Below, in pieces: positions 7,594 to 15,977 of a stretch of DNA of 64,000 bases. The position numbers were made by a program, and so were the translations under genes. The notes under the pieces are model-generated. The model searched no databases and was not told where the DNA came from. It worked only from the letters and a program-made list of their open reading frames with translations. The first letter of the stretch is position 1, and each line of letters begins with the position of its first letter. The stretch is from Cellulomonas sp. APG4 (GTDB lineage: Bacteria > Actinomycetota > Actinomycetes > Actinomycetales > Cellulomonadaceae), in assembly GCF_009996735.1 (NCBI RefSeq), contig NZ_JAACYI010000003.1, positions 178,895 to 242,894 of the forward strand, given 5' to 3'.

Positions 7594-8871
7594 TCAGGTG
7601 GTTCGTCCGAGGGACGGGCGCGCCAGGCGTGCGTGCCACTCGGCCGCGCTCACGTCCGTGAGCGAGGCGACCTGGTCCACGACCACGCGCAGCCGCGCCG
7701 CGTCGTCGGGCGCCTGCGCCCAGTCGGCCGCGAAGGGTGGCTCGAGGGCGTCCGGGCCGCGCGCCGTGAGCTCTGCGACGAGGTCCGCGACCAGCTCACG
7801 CTGACGTCGGTAGAGCGGCTCGGCCTCCCGCGGTGCCATGACGTAGGTCACCGCGAGGCCCTTGAGCACGAGGATCTCGGCGAGCGTCGACGACGGCACC
7901 ACGAGCTCGGCCGCGTAGCGCGTGAGCGGCCCGGGCCCGTACCGCTCACGGGTCGCGTCGATCGCGGCACCGGCGAACCGTCCGATGAGCTGGCTCGTCA
8001 TGTCCTTGAGCGCCGCGAGCGCGCGCCGCGACCCGTCGTGGCCCCGCACCCAGGGGTCCAGGCCCGGCAGCCGCTCCATCGCTGCCTCGAGCTCGCCGTC
8101 GGGCACCGCACCGCCGTACCAGGCACGCACCTCCGCGAGCACGCGGGCGCGCTCGTCGCCGTGGTCGAGCACCGCGAGGTCGAGGCGGCCGCCCACCACC
8201 GCGTCCTCGACGTCGTGCACCGAGTAGGAGATGTCGTCGGCGAGGTCCATCACCTGCGCCTCGAGGCACCGCACGGCCGCGGGCGCCCCCGAACGCAGCC
8301 AGGTGAAGACGGCGACGTCGTCCGCGTAGACCCCGAACTTGGGCGAGATGCGCCCACCGTGGCGCGCCGGGGCCTCGTGCGCGGGCCACGGGTACTTGAC
8401 CGACGCGTCGAGGCTCGCGCGGGTGAGGTTGAGGCCCACGCCGCGCCCGCCGGGGCCCGTGACCTTGGGCTCGAGACGCGTGAGCAGGCGCAGCGTCTGC
8501 GCGTTGCCCTCGAAGCCGCCGACGGCGGCGCTCACCTCGGCCAGGGCGCGCTCACCGTTGTGCCCGAACGGCGGGTGGCCGAGGTCGTGCGCGAGGCAGG
8601 CCGTGTCGACCACGTCGGGGTCGCAGCCCAGCGCCTTGCCGAGCTCGCGCCCCACCTGGGCGACCTCGAGCGTGTGCGTGAGCCGCGTGCGCACGAAGTC
8701 GTCGGTCGCCGGGCCCAGCACCTGGGTCTTGGCGCCCAGTCGGCGCAGCGCCGAGGAGTGCACGAGCCGAGCGCGGTCGCGCTCGAACGGCGTGCGCTGC
8801 TTGCTCTTGGGTGCCTCGTCGACCCAGCGTTCGCGATCGGCGTCGGTGTAGCCACCCTGGTCAGCGTGCAC
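7594..8871 (-). CDS. dgt: Deoxyguanosinetriphosphate triphosphohydrolase-like protein (dGTPase)
   Basis: 425 residues, an HD-domain phosphohydrolase. Metal ligands are visible as H66 (RTRLTHTLEV), H95-D96 (ACLAHDLGHPPFGHNGE) and the later aspartate in DLADDISYSVHD. The N-terminal RTPFERDRARLVHSSALRRL motif is shared by the dGTPase family. It removes triphosphate from dGTP (some family members act on all dNTPs), lowering dNTP pools. In many actinobacteria it lies near dnaG, but dnaG is not in this window. The GTG start has a TAGGGT box 6 nt upstream and no Shine-Dalgarno sequence. Confidence 0.9.
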   Translation of the reverse strand: MHADQGGYTDADRERWVDEAPKSKQRTPFERDRARLVHSSALRRLGAKTQVLGPATDDFVRTRLTHTLEVAQVGRELGKALGCDPDVVDTACLAHDLGHPPFGHNGERALAEVSAAVGGFEGNAQTLRLLTRLEPKVTGPGGRGVGLNLTRASLDASVKYPWPAHEAPARHGGRISPKFGVYADDVAVFTWLRSGAPAAVRCLEAQVMDLADDISYSVHDVEDAVVGGRLDLAVLDHGDERARVLAEVRAWYGGAVPDGELEAAMERLPGLDPWVRGHDGSRRALAALKDMTSQLIGRFAGAAIDATRERYGPGPLTRYAAELVVPSSTLAEILVLKGLAVTYVMAPREAEPLYRRQRELVADLVAELTARGPDALEPPFAADWAQAPDDAARLRVVVDQVASLTDVSAAEWHARLARPSLGRTT

Positions 8872-8877
8872 ACCCGC

Positions 8878-8883
8878 ACCCTA
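8878..8883 (-). promoter_or_regulatory. -10 box of dgt, leaderless type
   Basis: Minus-strand TAGGGT, then GCGGGT, then the GTG start of dgt at 8871. The spacing is the same as at pnuC. Confidence 0.55.
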
Positions 8884-8949
8884 GCCAGCGAGCCGGGGAG
8901 CACGCGGGACCTGGGGCCGCTGGCCGCACCCGAGCGCGGCCGCGCACCG

Positions 8950-10755
8950 CTACCGCAGGCGCCAGATGCCCACGGAAGGTCCCGTGCCGGGCACACGCAG
9001 CGCGCCGCCACGGCGCTCGACGTCCGGACCGTGGAGCGTGCTCACGTCGGCCGCGAGGTGACCCGGCAGGTCGACGCCGTCCCACGGGGCACGTGCGACC
9101 GCGACCAGCACGCGCTCGTCGGGCGTCTCGCGCAGGAAGACGACGGCGTCGTCGCCAACCGCCACCCAACGCATCCCGCCGCGGCGCAGCGCCGTCGACG
9201 CACGACGGACCGCCACCAGGTCGCGGTAGGTGCGGAAGGTCGCGTCGTCCCGACGGTCGGGGCGGTCCCAGGGCATCGTGACGCGCGCGTGCTCGCCGTC
9301 CTCCCCCGTGGCCCCCACCTCGTCGCCCGCGAAGACGAGCGGCGTGCCCGGGTAGGTCATGAGCAGGCCCACGGCCACGTCGACGGCCTCGCGCGAGCCG
9401 AGCACGGTGCGGATCCGCGCGGTGTCGTGCGAGCCGAGCATGTTCCACTGGTGCGCCGTGACCGTCCACGGCACGGCGGCCGCGAACTCGCGCATCGTGG
9501 CGGCCATGGCCGAGCCGGGACGCCGCGGCTGGGGCACCGGGAGGCCGAGCGCCCGCCGTCCGCCGTCGGGCGGCGCGAGCCACGACCACACGGGACGGCT
9601 GAAGCCCGAGTAGTTCATGTTCGCGTGCCAGCCGTCGCCGAGCAGGTCGTCGGTCGCGTCGTGGAAGTGCTCGCCCACCAGCAGCGCGTCGGGGTTCGTC
9701 GCCTCGAGCGTGCGACGCACACGTCGCGCGACCTCGTGCGTGAGATCGGTGTCGCGGTACCGGCCGGTCATGTTCGCCACGTCGATCCGCCAGCCGTCGA
9801 GGGCGAACGGTTCACGCAGCCAGCGCGCGACCACGGAGTCGGGGCCGTCGACGAGGCGTCGGGCGAGCCCGGGTGCGCGATGGTCGAGCTTGGGCAGCGA
9901 CGCGTGCCCGAGCCACCCCACGTGCGCCCCGTGCTCGTACAGGTAGTACCCGGCCTCCTCGCTGGTCGGGTCGCTCGTCGCGCGCGCGAACCACTCGTGG
10001 GCGTCGCCGGTGTGGTTGGTCGTGAGGTCGCCCATGATCCGCATGCCACGTGCGTGCACCGCACGTGCGAGCGACGCCAGTGCCTCGTCACCGCCCAGCA
10101 CGGGGTCCACGTGCTCGAACGTCGACGCGTCGTAGCGGTGGTTCGAGCGCGCCGGGAACACGGGCGTCAGGTAGAGCACGTCGACGCCCAGCCGCTCGAG
10201 GTGGTCGAGGCGCTGCTCGATCCCGGCGAGGTCACCGCCGTAGAGCTGTCGCGGCGTGCTGGGGCCCACGTGCACGGGCTCGTCGTCCCAGGCGGCCGGC
10301 TCGGCCCAGTCCGGGACCGGTCGCTCACCGCCCGAGCGGGCGAACCTGTCCGGGAACACCTGGTAGACGACGGCGTCGCGCGCCCAGGCAGGCGGGGACC
10401 CGTGCACCGTGACACGGAAGTCGGCGGCGTCCGGGACGTCCCGCGCGTGCAGGCCCGTGCCGTTGAGCCAGCGGTAGCCGTCGGGCTCGTCGAGCAGGAA
10501 CCGGTACGACGTGACCGGGTTGTGCACGTCGAGCTCGGCCACGTACCAGCGCTCGTGCTCGTCCGCCCGGTCGAGGCGGGCCTCGACCACGTGCGGCTCG
10601 CCGTCGCGCACCTGACGCAGGTGCACGCCGCGCTCGGCCCTCCCCGCAGGAACGCGCACGCGCACGGGCACGCGGTCACCCAGGGACGCCGGCGCGTCGA
10701 CGAACAGCGCGCTGCCGTCATGGTGCGGCTCGCGCAGCAGGTGCTCCTCCGTCAT
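8950..10755 (-). CDS. GH13 alpha-glucan hydrolase (cyclomaltodextrinase/neopullulanase type)
   Basis: 601 residues. The first about 115 form a beta-rich N-terminal module like CBM34; the (beta/alpha)8 domain starts at AVVYQVFPDRFARS. Catalytic residues are visible: nucleophile D325 (GWRIDVANM), acid/base E362 (LLVGEHFHD) and transition-state Asp D444 (MLGSHDTARI). GDLTTNH supplies conserved region I. There is no signal peptide, so it is a cytoplasmic enzyme that hydrolyses imported maltodextrins or cyclodextrins. Its ATG overlaps the malG stop by 4 bases, making it the last gene of malE-F-G. The exact specificity is not determinable from sequence. Confidence 0.85.
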   Translation of the reverse strand: MTEEHLLREPHHDGSALFVDAPASLGDRVPVRVRVPAGRAERGVHLRQVRDGEPHVVEARLDRADEHERWYVAELDVHNPVTSYRFLLDEPDGYRWLNGTGLHARDVPDAADFRVTVHGSPPAWARDAVVYQVFPDRFARSGGERPVPDWAEPAAWDDEPVHVGPSTPRQLYGGDLAGIEQRLDHLERLGVDVLYLTPVFPARSNHRYDASTFEHVDPVLGGDEALASLARAVHARGMRIMGDLTTNHTGDAHEWFARATSDPTSEEAGYYLYEHGAHVGWLGHASLPKLDHRAPGLARRLVDGPDSVVARWLREPFALDGWRIDVANMTGRYRDTDLTHEVARRVRRTLEATNPDALLVGEHFHDATDDLLGDGWHANMNYSGFSRPVWSWLAPPDGGRRALGLPVPQPRRPGSAMAATMREFAAAVPWTVTAHQWNMLGSHDTARIRTVLGSREAVDVAVGLLMTYPGTPLVFAGDEVGATGEDGEHARVTMPWDRPDRRDDATFRTYRDLVAVRRASTALRRGGMRWVAVGDDAVVFLRETPDERVLVAVARAPWDGVDLPGHLAADVSTLHGPDVERRGGALRVPGTGPSVGIWRLR

Positions 10756-11660
10756 CCCTTGACGGCTCCCGCCGTGAGGCCGCCCACGATGTACTTCTGC
10801 AGGAAGAGGAACAGCAGCACCACGGGCACCGCGGCGATCACCGCGCCCGCGGCGAACAGACCCCACCGCGCCTCGAGCAGGTCGGACACCCAGCCGTAGA
10901 GACCCACCGCGAGCGTCCAGTTGCGCTCCGACTGGAGGATCACGCGCGCGATGATGAACTCGCCGAACGTGCTGATGAACGACAGCAGGCCCACGACGGC
11001 GAGGATCGGCGCGACCAGGCGCAGGATGATCGTCCAGAAGATCTGGGAGTGCGACGCGCCGTCGATCTTGGCGGCCTCGTCGATCTCGCGCGGCACGGTG
11101 TTGAAGAACCCGTACATCAGGAACGTGTTCACGCCGAGCGCGCCACCGAGGTACACGAGGATGAGCGCGAGCTTGCTGTTGAGGCCGAGGGCCGGCACCA
11201 CGTTCCCGAGGCCCAGGAGCAGCAGGAAGATCGCGACGAACGCGAGCATCTGCGGGAACATCTGGATGACGAGCAGCGCCGTGAGGCCCACCCGTCGTCC
11301 CGAGAAGCGGAAGCGCGAGAACGCGTACGCCGCGGCCGCGCCCATGATCACCGTGCCGATGCCCGTGATCGTCGCGATGACCAGGGTGTTCGCGGTCCAG
11401 TGCCAGAAGTACGTGTCCTGGAGCGCGGCGAAGTTCTCGAGCCCGACGTCGGCGAAGAGCCGGTTGGAGCCCGTGAGCGTGCCCCGGCTGCTCAGCGCGG
11501 CCGAGAAGACGTACACGATCGGGAAGGCCGCGTAGACGACGGCGAGCACGCCCACGACGTGCCGCCAGCCGACCTCGAGGAAGAACTTCCGTCCGGTCAG
11601 CCTGCGGTGTCCCGAGGCGTCCATCGCCCGGCCCGTGCCCGCAGCGGTCTGGGTGGCCAT
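10752..11660 (-). CDS. malG: Maltodextrin ABC transporter permease MalG
   Basis: 302 residues with six predicted membrane helices. The cytoplasmic EAA loop EIDEAAKIDGASHSQIFWTI is intact; this is where the ATPase docks. The C-terminus LQKYIVGGLTAGAVKG is the standard MalG ending. No ATPase gene (msmX/malK type) is present here, so a shared ATPase encoded elsewhere must energise it (established for many actinobacterial sugar importers; inferred here). It lies 1 base after malF. Confidence 0.9.
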   Translation of the reverse strand: MATQTAAGTGRAMDASGHRRLTGRKFFLEVGWRHVVGVLAVVYAAFPIVYVFSAALSSRGTLTGSNRLFADVGLENFAALQDTYFWHWTANTLVIATITGIGTVIMGAAAAYAFSRFRFSGRRVGLTALLVIQMFPQMLAFVAIFLLLLGLGNVVPALGLNSKLALILVYLGGALGVNTFLMYGFFNTVPREIDEAAKIDGASHSQIFWTIILRLVAPILAVVGLLSFISTFGEFIIARVILQSERNWTLAVGLYGWVSDLLEARWGLFAAGAVIAAVPVVLLFLFLQKYIVGGLTAGAVKG

Positions 11661-11661
11661 G

Positions 11662-13296
11662 TCAGATCTCCTCGAGCTTGCGGGTCTGCCGGAAGGCGAT
11701 CGCCGAGATGGTGCCGACGATCAGGAAGATGACGATGGACAGCGCGCTCGCGAGGCCGTAGTTCTTGGGCGCCGAGCCGTCGACACCCGAGACGGAGTAG
11801 ACCATCGAGATCAGGATGTCGGTGTGCCCCAGGGGTACCGACGCGTCGGCGAAGCGCGGACCGCCCTGCGTGAGCATGTAGACGAGCGTGAAGTTGTTGA
11901 AGTTGAAGGCGAACGACGCGATGAGCAGCGGCCCGGTCGCGACCAGCAGGAGCGGCAGGACCACCGAGCGCCACGTGCGGAACCGCCCGGCGCCGTCGAT
12001 CTTCGCGGCCTCGAGCAGGTCTCCCGGGATCGCCTGGAGCGCTCCCGTCGCGATGAGGAACATGTACGGGAACCCGAGCCAGAGGTTCACGCCCAGCAGC
12101 GAGAGCTTCGCGAGCCACGGGTCGGTGAGCCAGCCGATCTCCGCCCCACCCAGCAGCACGTCGTTGATGAACCCGAAGCGCCGGTTGAGCAGGCCCGACC
12201 ACAGCAGCGCGCTCAGGAACCCCGGGATCGCGTACGGGAGGATGAGCAGCGAGCGGTAGATCTTGCGACCGCGCACGCGCGGGTCGTTGAAGACCATCGC
12301 GAGGAACAGCCCGAGCAGGAACGTCGTGACGACCGACAGCGCCGCGAACGCGATGGTCCAGGCGAGGATCTTCACGAACGGCAGCGCGTAGCGCGCGTCG
12401 CTGAAGGCCGTGACGAAGTTCTCGGCGCCGACGACGACGCGCCAGCCGACGTTGAGCGTGCGGCCGTCGTCCGAGCGGAACGTGCCGTCCGACGTCGAGC
12501 GGTAGACGGTGCCGTCGGTCGTGTCGACCATCGTGTCGGCGGCCTCGTCGTACTCGAGCACCGACGTGTAGGCGAAGCCGTTGCGCGCGTCCTGGGTGCG
12601 GATCGAGCCGTCCTCGGGGTCGTCCGAGACGGGCACGCGCAGGGCCGTCACCTCGGCCTGCTGCGCCAGCACGGCGTCGCGGCCGAGCACCTCGAAGCCC
12701 GGGACCTCGAGGATCTGGCTGCCCTCGACGACGGCGTCGTCCACGGGGGCGAGCGGCTCCTCGGCGGTCCCCGCCCGCACCACGTCGCCGTCGAGCACCG
12801 CGAAGCCGAGCGCGTCACCCTGCTGGACCACGGTCAGGGGGTAGGCGTCCGAGCCCTCGACCCGCCGCTCGTTCTGGACCAGCAGGGCCTCGATCGCGTC
12901 CTGCTTGGTCGAGTTGTGGCCGTCGCCGTAGTTGGTGAAGGCGACCCACGCGGTGTAGCCGACGACGAAGATCTGGAAGACCAGCAGGAACGCGAGGCCC
13001 GGGAGGATGTATTTCATGGCGATCGCGCGCCGCGAGAAGTACACGTAGTTGGCGGCGAAGAGCAGGGCCACCATGGCCCAGAGGATCCCGTAGGAGTCCT
13101 CGGCCCAGGCCGCGAGCACCACGTAGACGCCCAGGGCGTTGACGAGCGCCATGAGCGCGAGCTTGAGGACGAAGCCGCGCGTCACGTTGCGCGCGTGGGA
13201 GTCGCCGGAGAGCCGACGGCCGCGGCGCCCGGTGGGCTCCGAGGGTGGTGCGGTGGGGGCGTCGGCGTGCGCGACGGGCGCCTGGGGCGAGCTCAA
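11662..13296 (-). CDS. malF: Maltodextrin ABC transporter permease MalF
   Basis: 544 residues from a TTG at 13296, chosen because GGAGG lies 5 nt upstream; a longer reading to 13359 has no ribosome binding site. About eight membrane helices are interrupted by a periplasm-side insert of about 170 residues between helices 3 and 4 (a MalF P2-like loop), which contacts the binding protein. The EAA loop is DLLEAAKIDGAGRFRTWRSV. The hydrophilic N-terminal tail is Pro/Ala-rich. It pairs with MalG to form the channel. A strong hairpin separates it from malE, so it is probably expressed at a lower level than malE. Confidence 0.88.
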   Translation of the reverse strand: MSSPQAPVAHADAPTAPPSEPTGRRGRRLSGDSHARNVTRGFVLKLALMALVNALGVYVVLAAWAEDSYGILWAMVALLFAANYVYFSRRAIAMKYILPGLAFLLVFQIFVVGYTAWVAFTNYGDGHNSTKQDAIEALLVQNERRVEGSDAYPLTVVQQGDALGFAVLDGDVVRAGTAEEPLAPVDDAVVEGSQILEVPGFEVLGRDAVLAQQAEVTALRVPVSDDPEDGSIRTQDARNGFAYTSVLEYDEAADTMVDTTDGTVYRSTSDGTFRSDDGRTLNVGWRVVVGAENFVTAFSDARYALPFVKILAWTIAFAALSVVTTFLLGLFLAMVFNDPRVRGRKIYRSLLILPYAIPGFLSALLWSGLLNRRFGFINDVLLGGAEIGWLTDPWLAKLSLLGVNLWLGFPYMFLIATGALQAIPGDLLEAAKIDGAGRFRTWRSVVLPLLLVATGPLLIASFAFNFNNFTLVYMLTQGGPRFADASVPLGHTDILISMVYSVSGVDGSAPKNYGLASALSIVIFLIVGTISAIAFRQTRKLEEI

Positions 13297-13346
13297 GGGA
13301 ACCTCCGCTGGTCGAGGCGGCGTCGTCGCGGCCTCGTGCGATCGGT

Positions 13347-13388
13347 GCGCGTGGCGCACCGCCCGGTGCAGGGCGGTGCGCCACGCGC
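13347..13388 (-). promoter_or_regulatory. 18-bp stem-loop between malE and malF
   Basis: Arms 13347-13364 and 13371-13388 are perfectly complementary with a 6-nt loop. There is no U-tract, so it is more likely an mRNA-stabilising or partly terminating hairpin than a full terminator. Enterobacterial mal operons also carry a hairpin at the malE-malF gap, raising binding protein above permease (known there, inferred here). Confidence 0.7.
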
Positions 13389-13399
13389 GGGGGTGTCGA

Positions 13400-14641
13400 T
13401 CAGGCGGCGTCGAGCGCGCCCTGGATGTCCGCGACCATCTTCTCCCAGCCCGCGGTGGGCTCGAGGGAGCCGGACACGATGCCGGCCTCGGTCACGCCCC
13501 AGAACTCCCACACGGAGCCCATCTCGGGGATCGACGGCATCGGGACGGCCTCGGCACCGACCTCACGGAAGCCCGCGGTGATCGGGTCGGACGACGCGGT
13601 GTCGGCGGCGGCGGTCAGGGCCGGCGGGCGCTGCCCGGCCTCGTAGAGCGCGAGCTGGGCCTCCTCGGTCGCCATGTAGTTCACGAGGAAGTCGACGGCG
13701 GCGATGGTGTTCTCGCTCTGGCCGTTGACGTAGAAGCCCGCGACGCCCACGAACGGCTGCGCCGGCTGGTCGCCCGCGGCCGGGATCGGGTCGATCGCGA
13801 GCTCGAGGCCCTCGAACGAGCCCAGCATCCACGGGCCGCCGATGATGAACGGCGACTGCCCCGCGGCGAACGCCTCGACCGCGATGTCGTAGGTGATGGC
13901 CGTGTCGAGCACGCCCGCCTCACCCTGCGCGGCCAGCCAGTCGGCGAACGCGAGGCCGCCCTCGCCACCCAGCGCGAGCTCGGCCGCGTAGGAGCCGTCC
14001 TCGTTCTGCTCGAACACGGGGGCGCCGAACGACGTCTGCAGCGGGTACATCGTGTACGGGTCGCCCGTCTCGCCCATCTGGACGAGGATCGGGTAGTCGG
14101 TGCCGGCGGCCTGGCCCGCGGCGACGGCGTCGTCCCAGGTGGCCGGCGCCTCGGGGGCGAGCGCCGTGTTGCGGATGAGGCCGATGTTCTCGATCGCGTA
14201 CGGCAGGCCGTAGACGGCGCCGTCGTAGGTGAACGCCTCGACCGCGACCTGCTCGAACTCGCTCGCCTTGTCACCGAGCTCGATCGGCGCGACGACGCCG
14301 TTGGCCGTCAGCTCGCCGAGCCAGTCGTGGGCGCCGACGGTGATGTCGGGGCCCTCGCCGGTCGGGACCTGGGCGTTGAAGTCGGCCCGGATGTCGTCGA
14401 AGTTCTTGAGCACCGTCTCGACGGTGCCGCCGGTCTCGGCCTCGTACGTCGCGGCGGCCTCCTCGACCGCGGCCTGGCGGGTCTCGTCGACCCAGATCGT
14501 GAGGTCGCCGCCCGCGGCGGGCTCGGCCGACTCCTCGGTCGTCGGCTCGGCCGGCTCCTCGGGCTCGGCGTCGCCGGCGCACGCGGTGAGGGTCAGTGCG
14601 GCGCCGAGGGCGACCGCAACGAACGGGATGCTTCGTCGCAT
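13400..14641 (-). CDS. malE: Maltodextrin-binding lipoprotein MalE
   Basis: 413 residues. A type II signal peptide ends in the lipobox LTAC with the lipidated Cys21, followed by an acidic Glu/Pro/Ala linker (about residues 22-45). The mature part is a family 1 extracellular solute-binding protein: GGDLTIWVDETRQAAVEEAA at the N-terminus, FIIGGPWML in the hinge half, and AVDFLVNYMATEEAQL. It captures maltodextrins at the cell surface for MalFG. It is the first gene of the operon, divergent from the LacI-type regulator, with two palindromes in the shared 202-bp gap. Confidence 0.92.
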   Translation of the reverse strand: MRRSIPFVAVALGAALTLTACAGDAEPEEPAEPTTEESAEPAAGGDLTIWVDETRQAAVEEAAATYEAETGGTVETVLKNFDDIRADFNAQVPTGEGPDITVGAHDWLGELTANGVVAPIELGDKASEFEQVAVEAFTYDGAVYGLPYAIENIGLIRNTALAPEAPATWDDAVAAGQAAGTDYPILVQMGETGDPYTMYPLQTSFGAPVFEQNEDGSYAAELALGGEGGLAFADWLAAQGEAGVLDTAITYDIAVEAFAAGQSPFIIGGPWMLGSFEGLELAIDPIPAAGDQPAQPFVGVAGFYVNGQSENTIAAVDFLVNYMATEEAQLALYEAGQRPPALTAAADTASSDPITAGFREVGAEAVPMPSIPEMGSVWEFWGVTEAGIVSGSLEPTAGWEKMVADIQGALDAA

Positions 14642-14751
14642 CGGGGTGTCTCCAAACGAGATGGGGCGAGCGGCCGCAGTCGTCCGGAGGCGTCCTCCAG
14701 GACCGACCGTGGCCCTGATATCGGCAAGGTAACCCGCCGATTCGTGCGCAT

Positions 14752-14763
14752 GCAACTCGTTGC
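14752..14763. promoter_or_regulatory. Putative operator 1 of the LacI/MalR-type regulator
   Basis: GCAACTCGTTGC: inverted GCAAC/GTTGC arms with a 2-bp centre, in the malE-lacI intergenic region. GCAA/TTGC arms are common in LacI-family sites of actinobacteria. Assignment to the adjacent regulator is inference. Confidence 0.5.
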
Positions 14764-14775
14764 GGTAACTTTCAG

Positions 14776-14786
14776 GCAACGGTTGC
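14776..14786. promoter_or_regulatory. Putative operator 2 of the LacI/MalR-type regulator
   Basis: GCAACGGTTGC: the same arms as the site 24 bp to the left, but with a 1-bp centre. Two sites in one divergent promoter region would let one regulator control malE and its own gene. Confidence 0.5.
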
Positions 14787-14843
14787 GTCAGACGTGACCG
14801 ACCACGTGCGCGTCGTGCGCGACGTGCCACACGAGGAGGTGTG

Positions 14844-15908
14844 ATGTCCTCTACGCTGCCGCAGGTGCGCACCCGTCTGAAGGACCTCGCCGAGCAGGCC
14901 GGGGTCAGCACCGCGACCGTCTCGCGCGTGCTCAACGGCAAGCCCGGCGTGGCGTCGCACACGCGCACCGCGGTGCTGGCCGCGCTGGACGTCCTGGGCT
15001 ACGACCGGCCCGAGAAGCTGCGCACCCGGTCCGAGGGCCTCGTGGGCCTCGTGGTCCCCGAGCTCGACAACCCCGTGTTCCCCGCCCTCGCCCAGGCGAT
15101 CGAGAGCACGCTCTCCGAGCGCGGCTACACGCCCCTGCTGTGCACGCAGTCCCCCGGCGGCACCACGGAGGACGAGTACGTCGAGATGCTGATCGAGCAC
15201 GGCGTCGACGGCATCGTCTTCGTCTCCGGCCGGCACGCCGACACCACGGCGAGCCACGACCGGTACCACCGCCTGCGCAGCCAGGACGTCCCGATCGTGC
15301 TCGTGAACGGTCACGCCGACGGCGTCGACGCGCCCAGCGTGTCGACCGACGACGCCGTCGCGACCGATCTCGCCTACCGCCACCTCGTCTCGCTCGGCCA
15401 CACGCGCATCGGTCTGGCGATCGGGCCGGACCGCTACATCCCCGCGCGGCGCAAGCTCGCGACCTTCACCCGCCTGCTCGAGGCGACCCACCCGGGTGTC
15501 GCCGTGGACGAGCACGTGGTCTCGACGCTGTTCACCGTCGAGGGAGGCCAGGCGGCCGCGAACGAGCTGCTCGACTCGGGCCACACCGCCATCATCGCGG
15601 GCTCCGACCTCATGGCCCTCGGGGCGATCCGGGCGGCACGCTCGCGCGGCCTGCGGGTGCCCGAGGACGTCTCGGTCGTGGGCTTCGACGACTCACCCCT
15701 CATCGCCTTCACCGACCCGCCCCTGACCACGGTGCGCCAGCCGGTCGCGCCGATGGGGCGCGCGGCCGTGAGCGCGCTGGTCCAGGAGATCTCGGGGGCC
15801 AAGGTGCCCAGGACCGAGCTGCTGTTCCACCCGGAGCTGATCGTGCGCGGCTCGACCGGCCCCGTGCCCTCCCCGGCGGCGACCGCCCCCACACCCGCCG
15901 TAACCTGA
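14844..15908 (+). CDS. LacI-family transcriptional regulator, probably of maltodextrin genes
   Basis: 354 residues. The N-terminal helix-turn-helix reads LKDLAEQAGVSTATVSRVLN, with the hinge helix near residues 50-60. The rest is a periplasmic-binding-protein-like sugar sensor (LVGLVVPELDNPVFPALAQ, VVGFDDSPL). AGGAGGT lies just upstream; ATG 14844 is preferred to the adjacent GTG 14841, which would leave almost no spacing. It is divergent from malE and 69 bp before the alpha-glucosidase, with which it is probably co-transcribed. It likely represses both units until maltose or a maltodextrin binds; the ligand is inferred from context. Confidence 0.88.
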   Translation: MSSTLPQVRTRLKDLAEQAGVSTATVSRVLNGKPGVASHTRTAVLAALDVLGYDRPEKLRTRSEGLVGLVVPELDNPVFPALAQAIESTLSERGYTPLLCTQSPGGTTEDEYVEMLIEHGVDGIVFVSGRHADTTASHDRYHRLRSQDVPIVLVNGHADGVDAPSVSTDDAVATDLAYRHLVSLGHTRIGLAIGPDRYIPARRKLATFTRLLEATHPGVAVDEHVVSTLFTVEGGQAAANELLDSGHTAIIAGSDLMALGAIRAARSRGLRVPEDVSVVGFDDSPLIAFTDPPLTTVRQPVAPMGRAAVSALVQEISGAKVPRTELLFHPELIVRGSTGPVPSPAATAPTPAVT

Positions 15909-15977
15909 CGAGGCGGCGCCGTCCGCGCGCCCGCCCGTGACCACCCGACCGCCGTCCGACCCACAGACGGGACCACT

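Noticed and set aside
7633..10899. A 1088-codon open frame on the plus strand
   Set aside because: Antisense to dgt and the GH13 gene, both of which have full catalytic motifs; the frame has only Arg/Val/His shadow composition.
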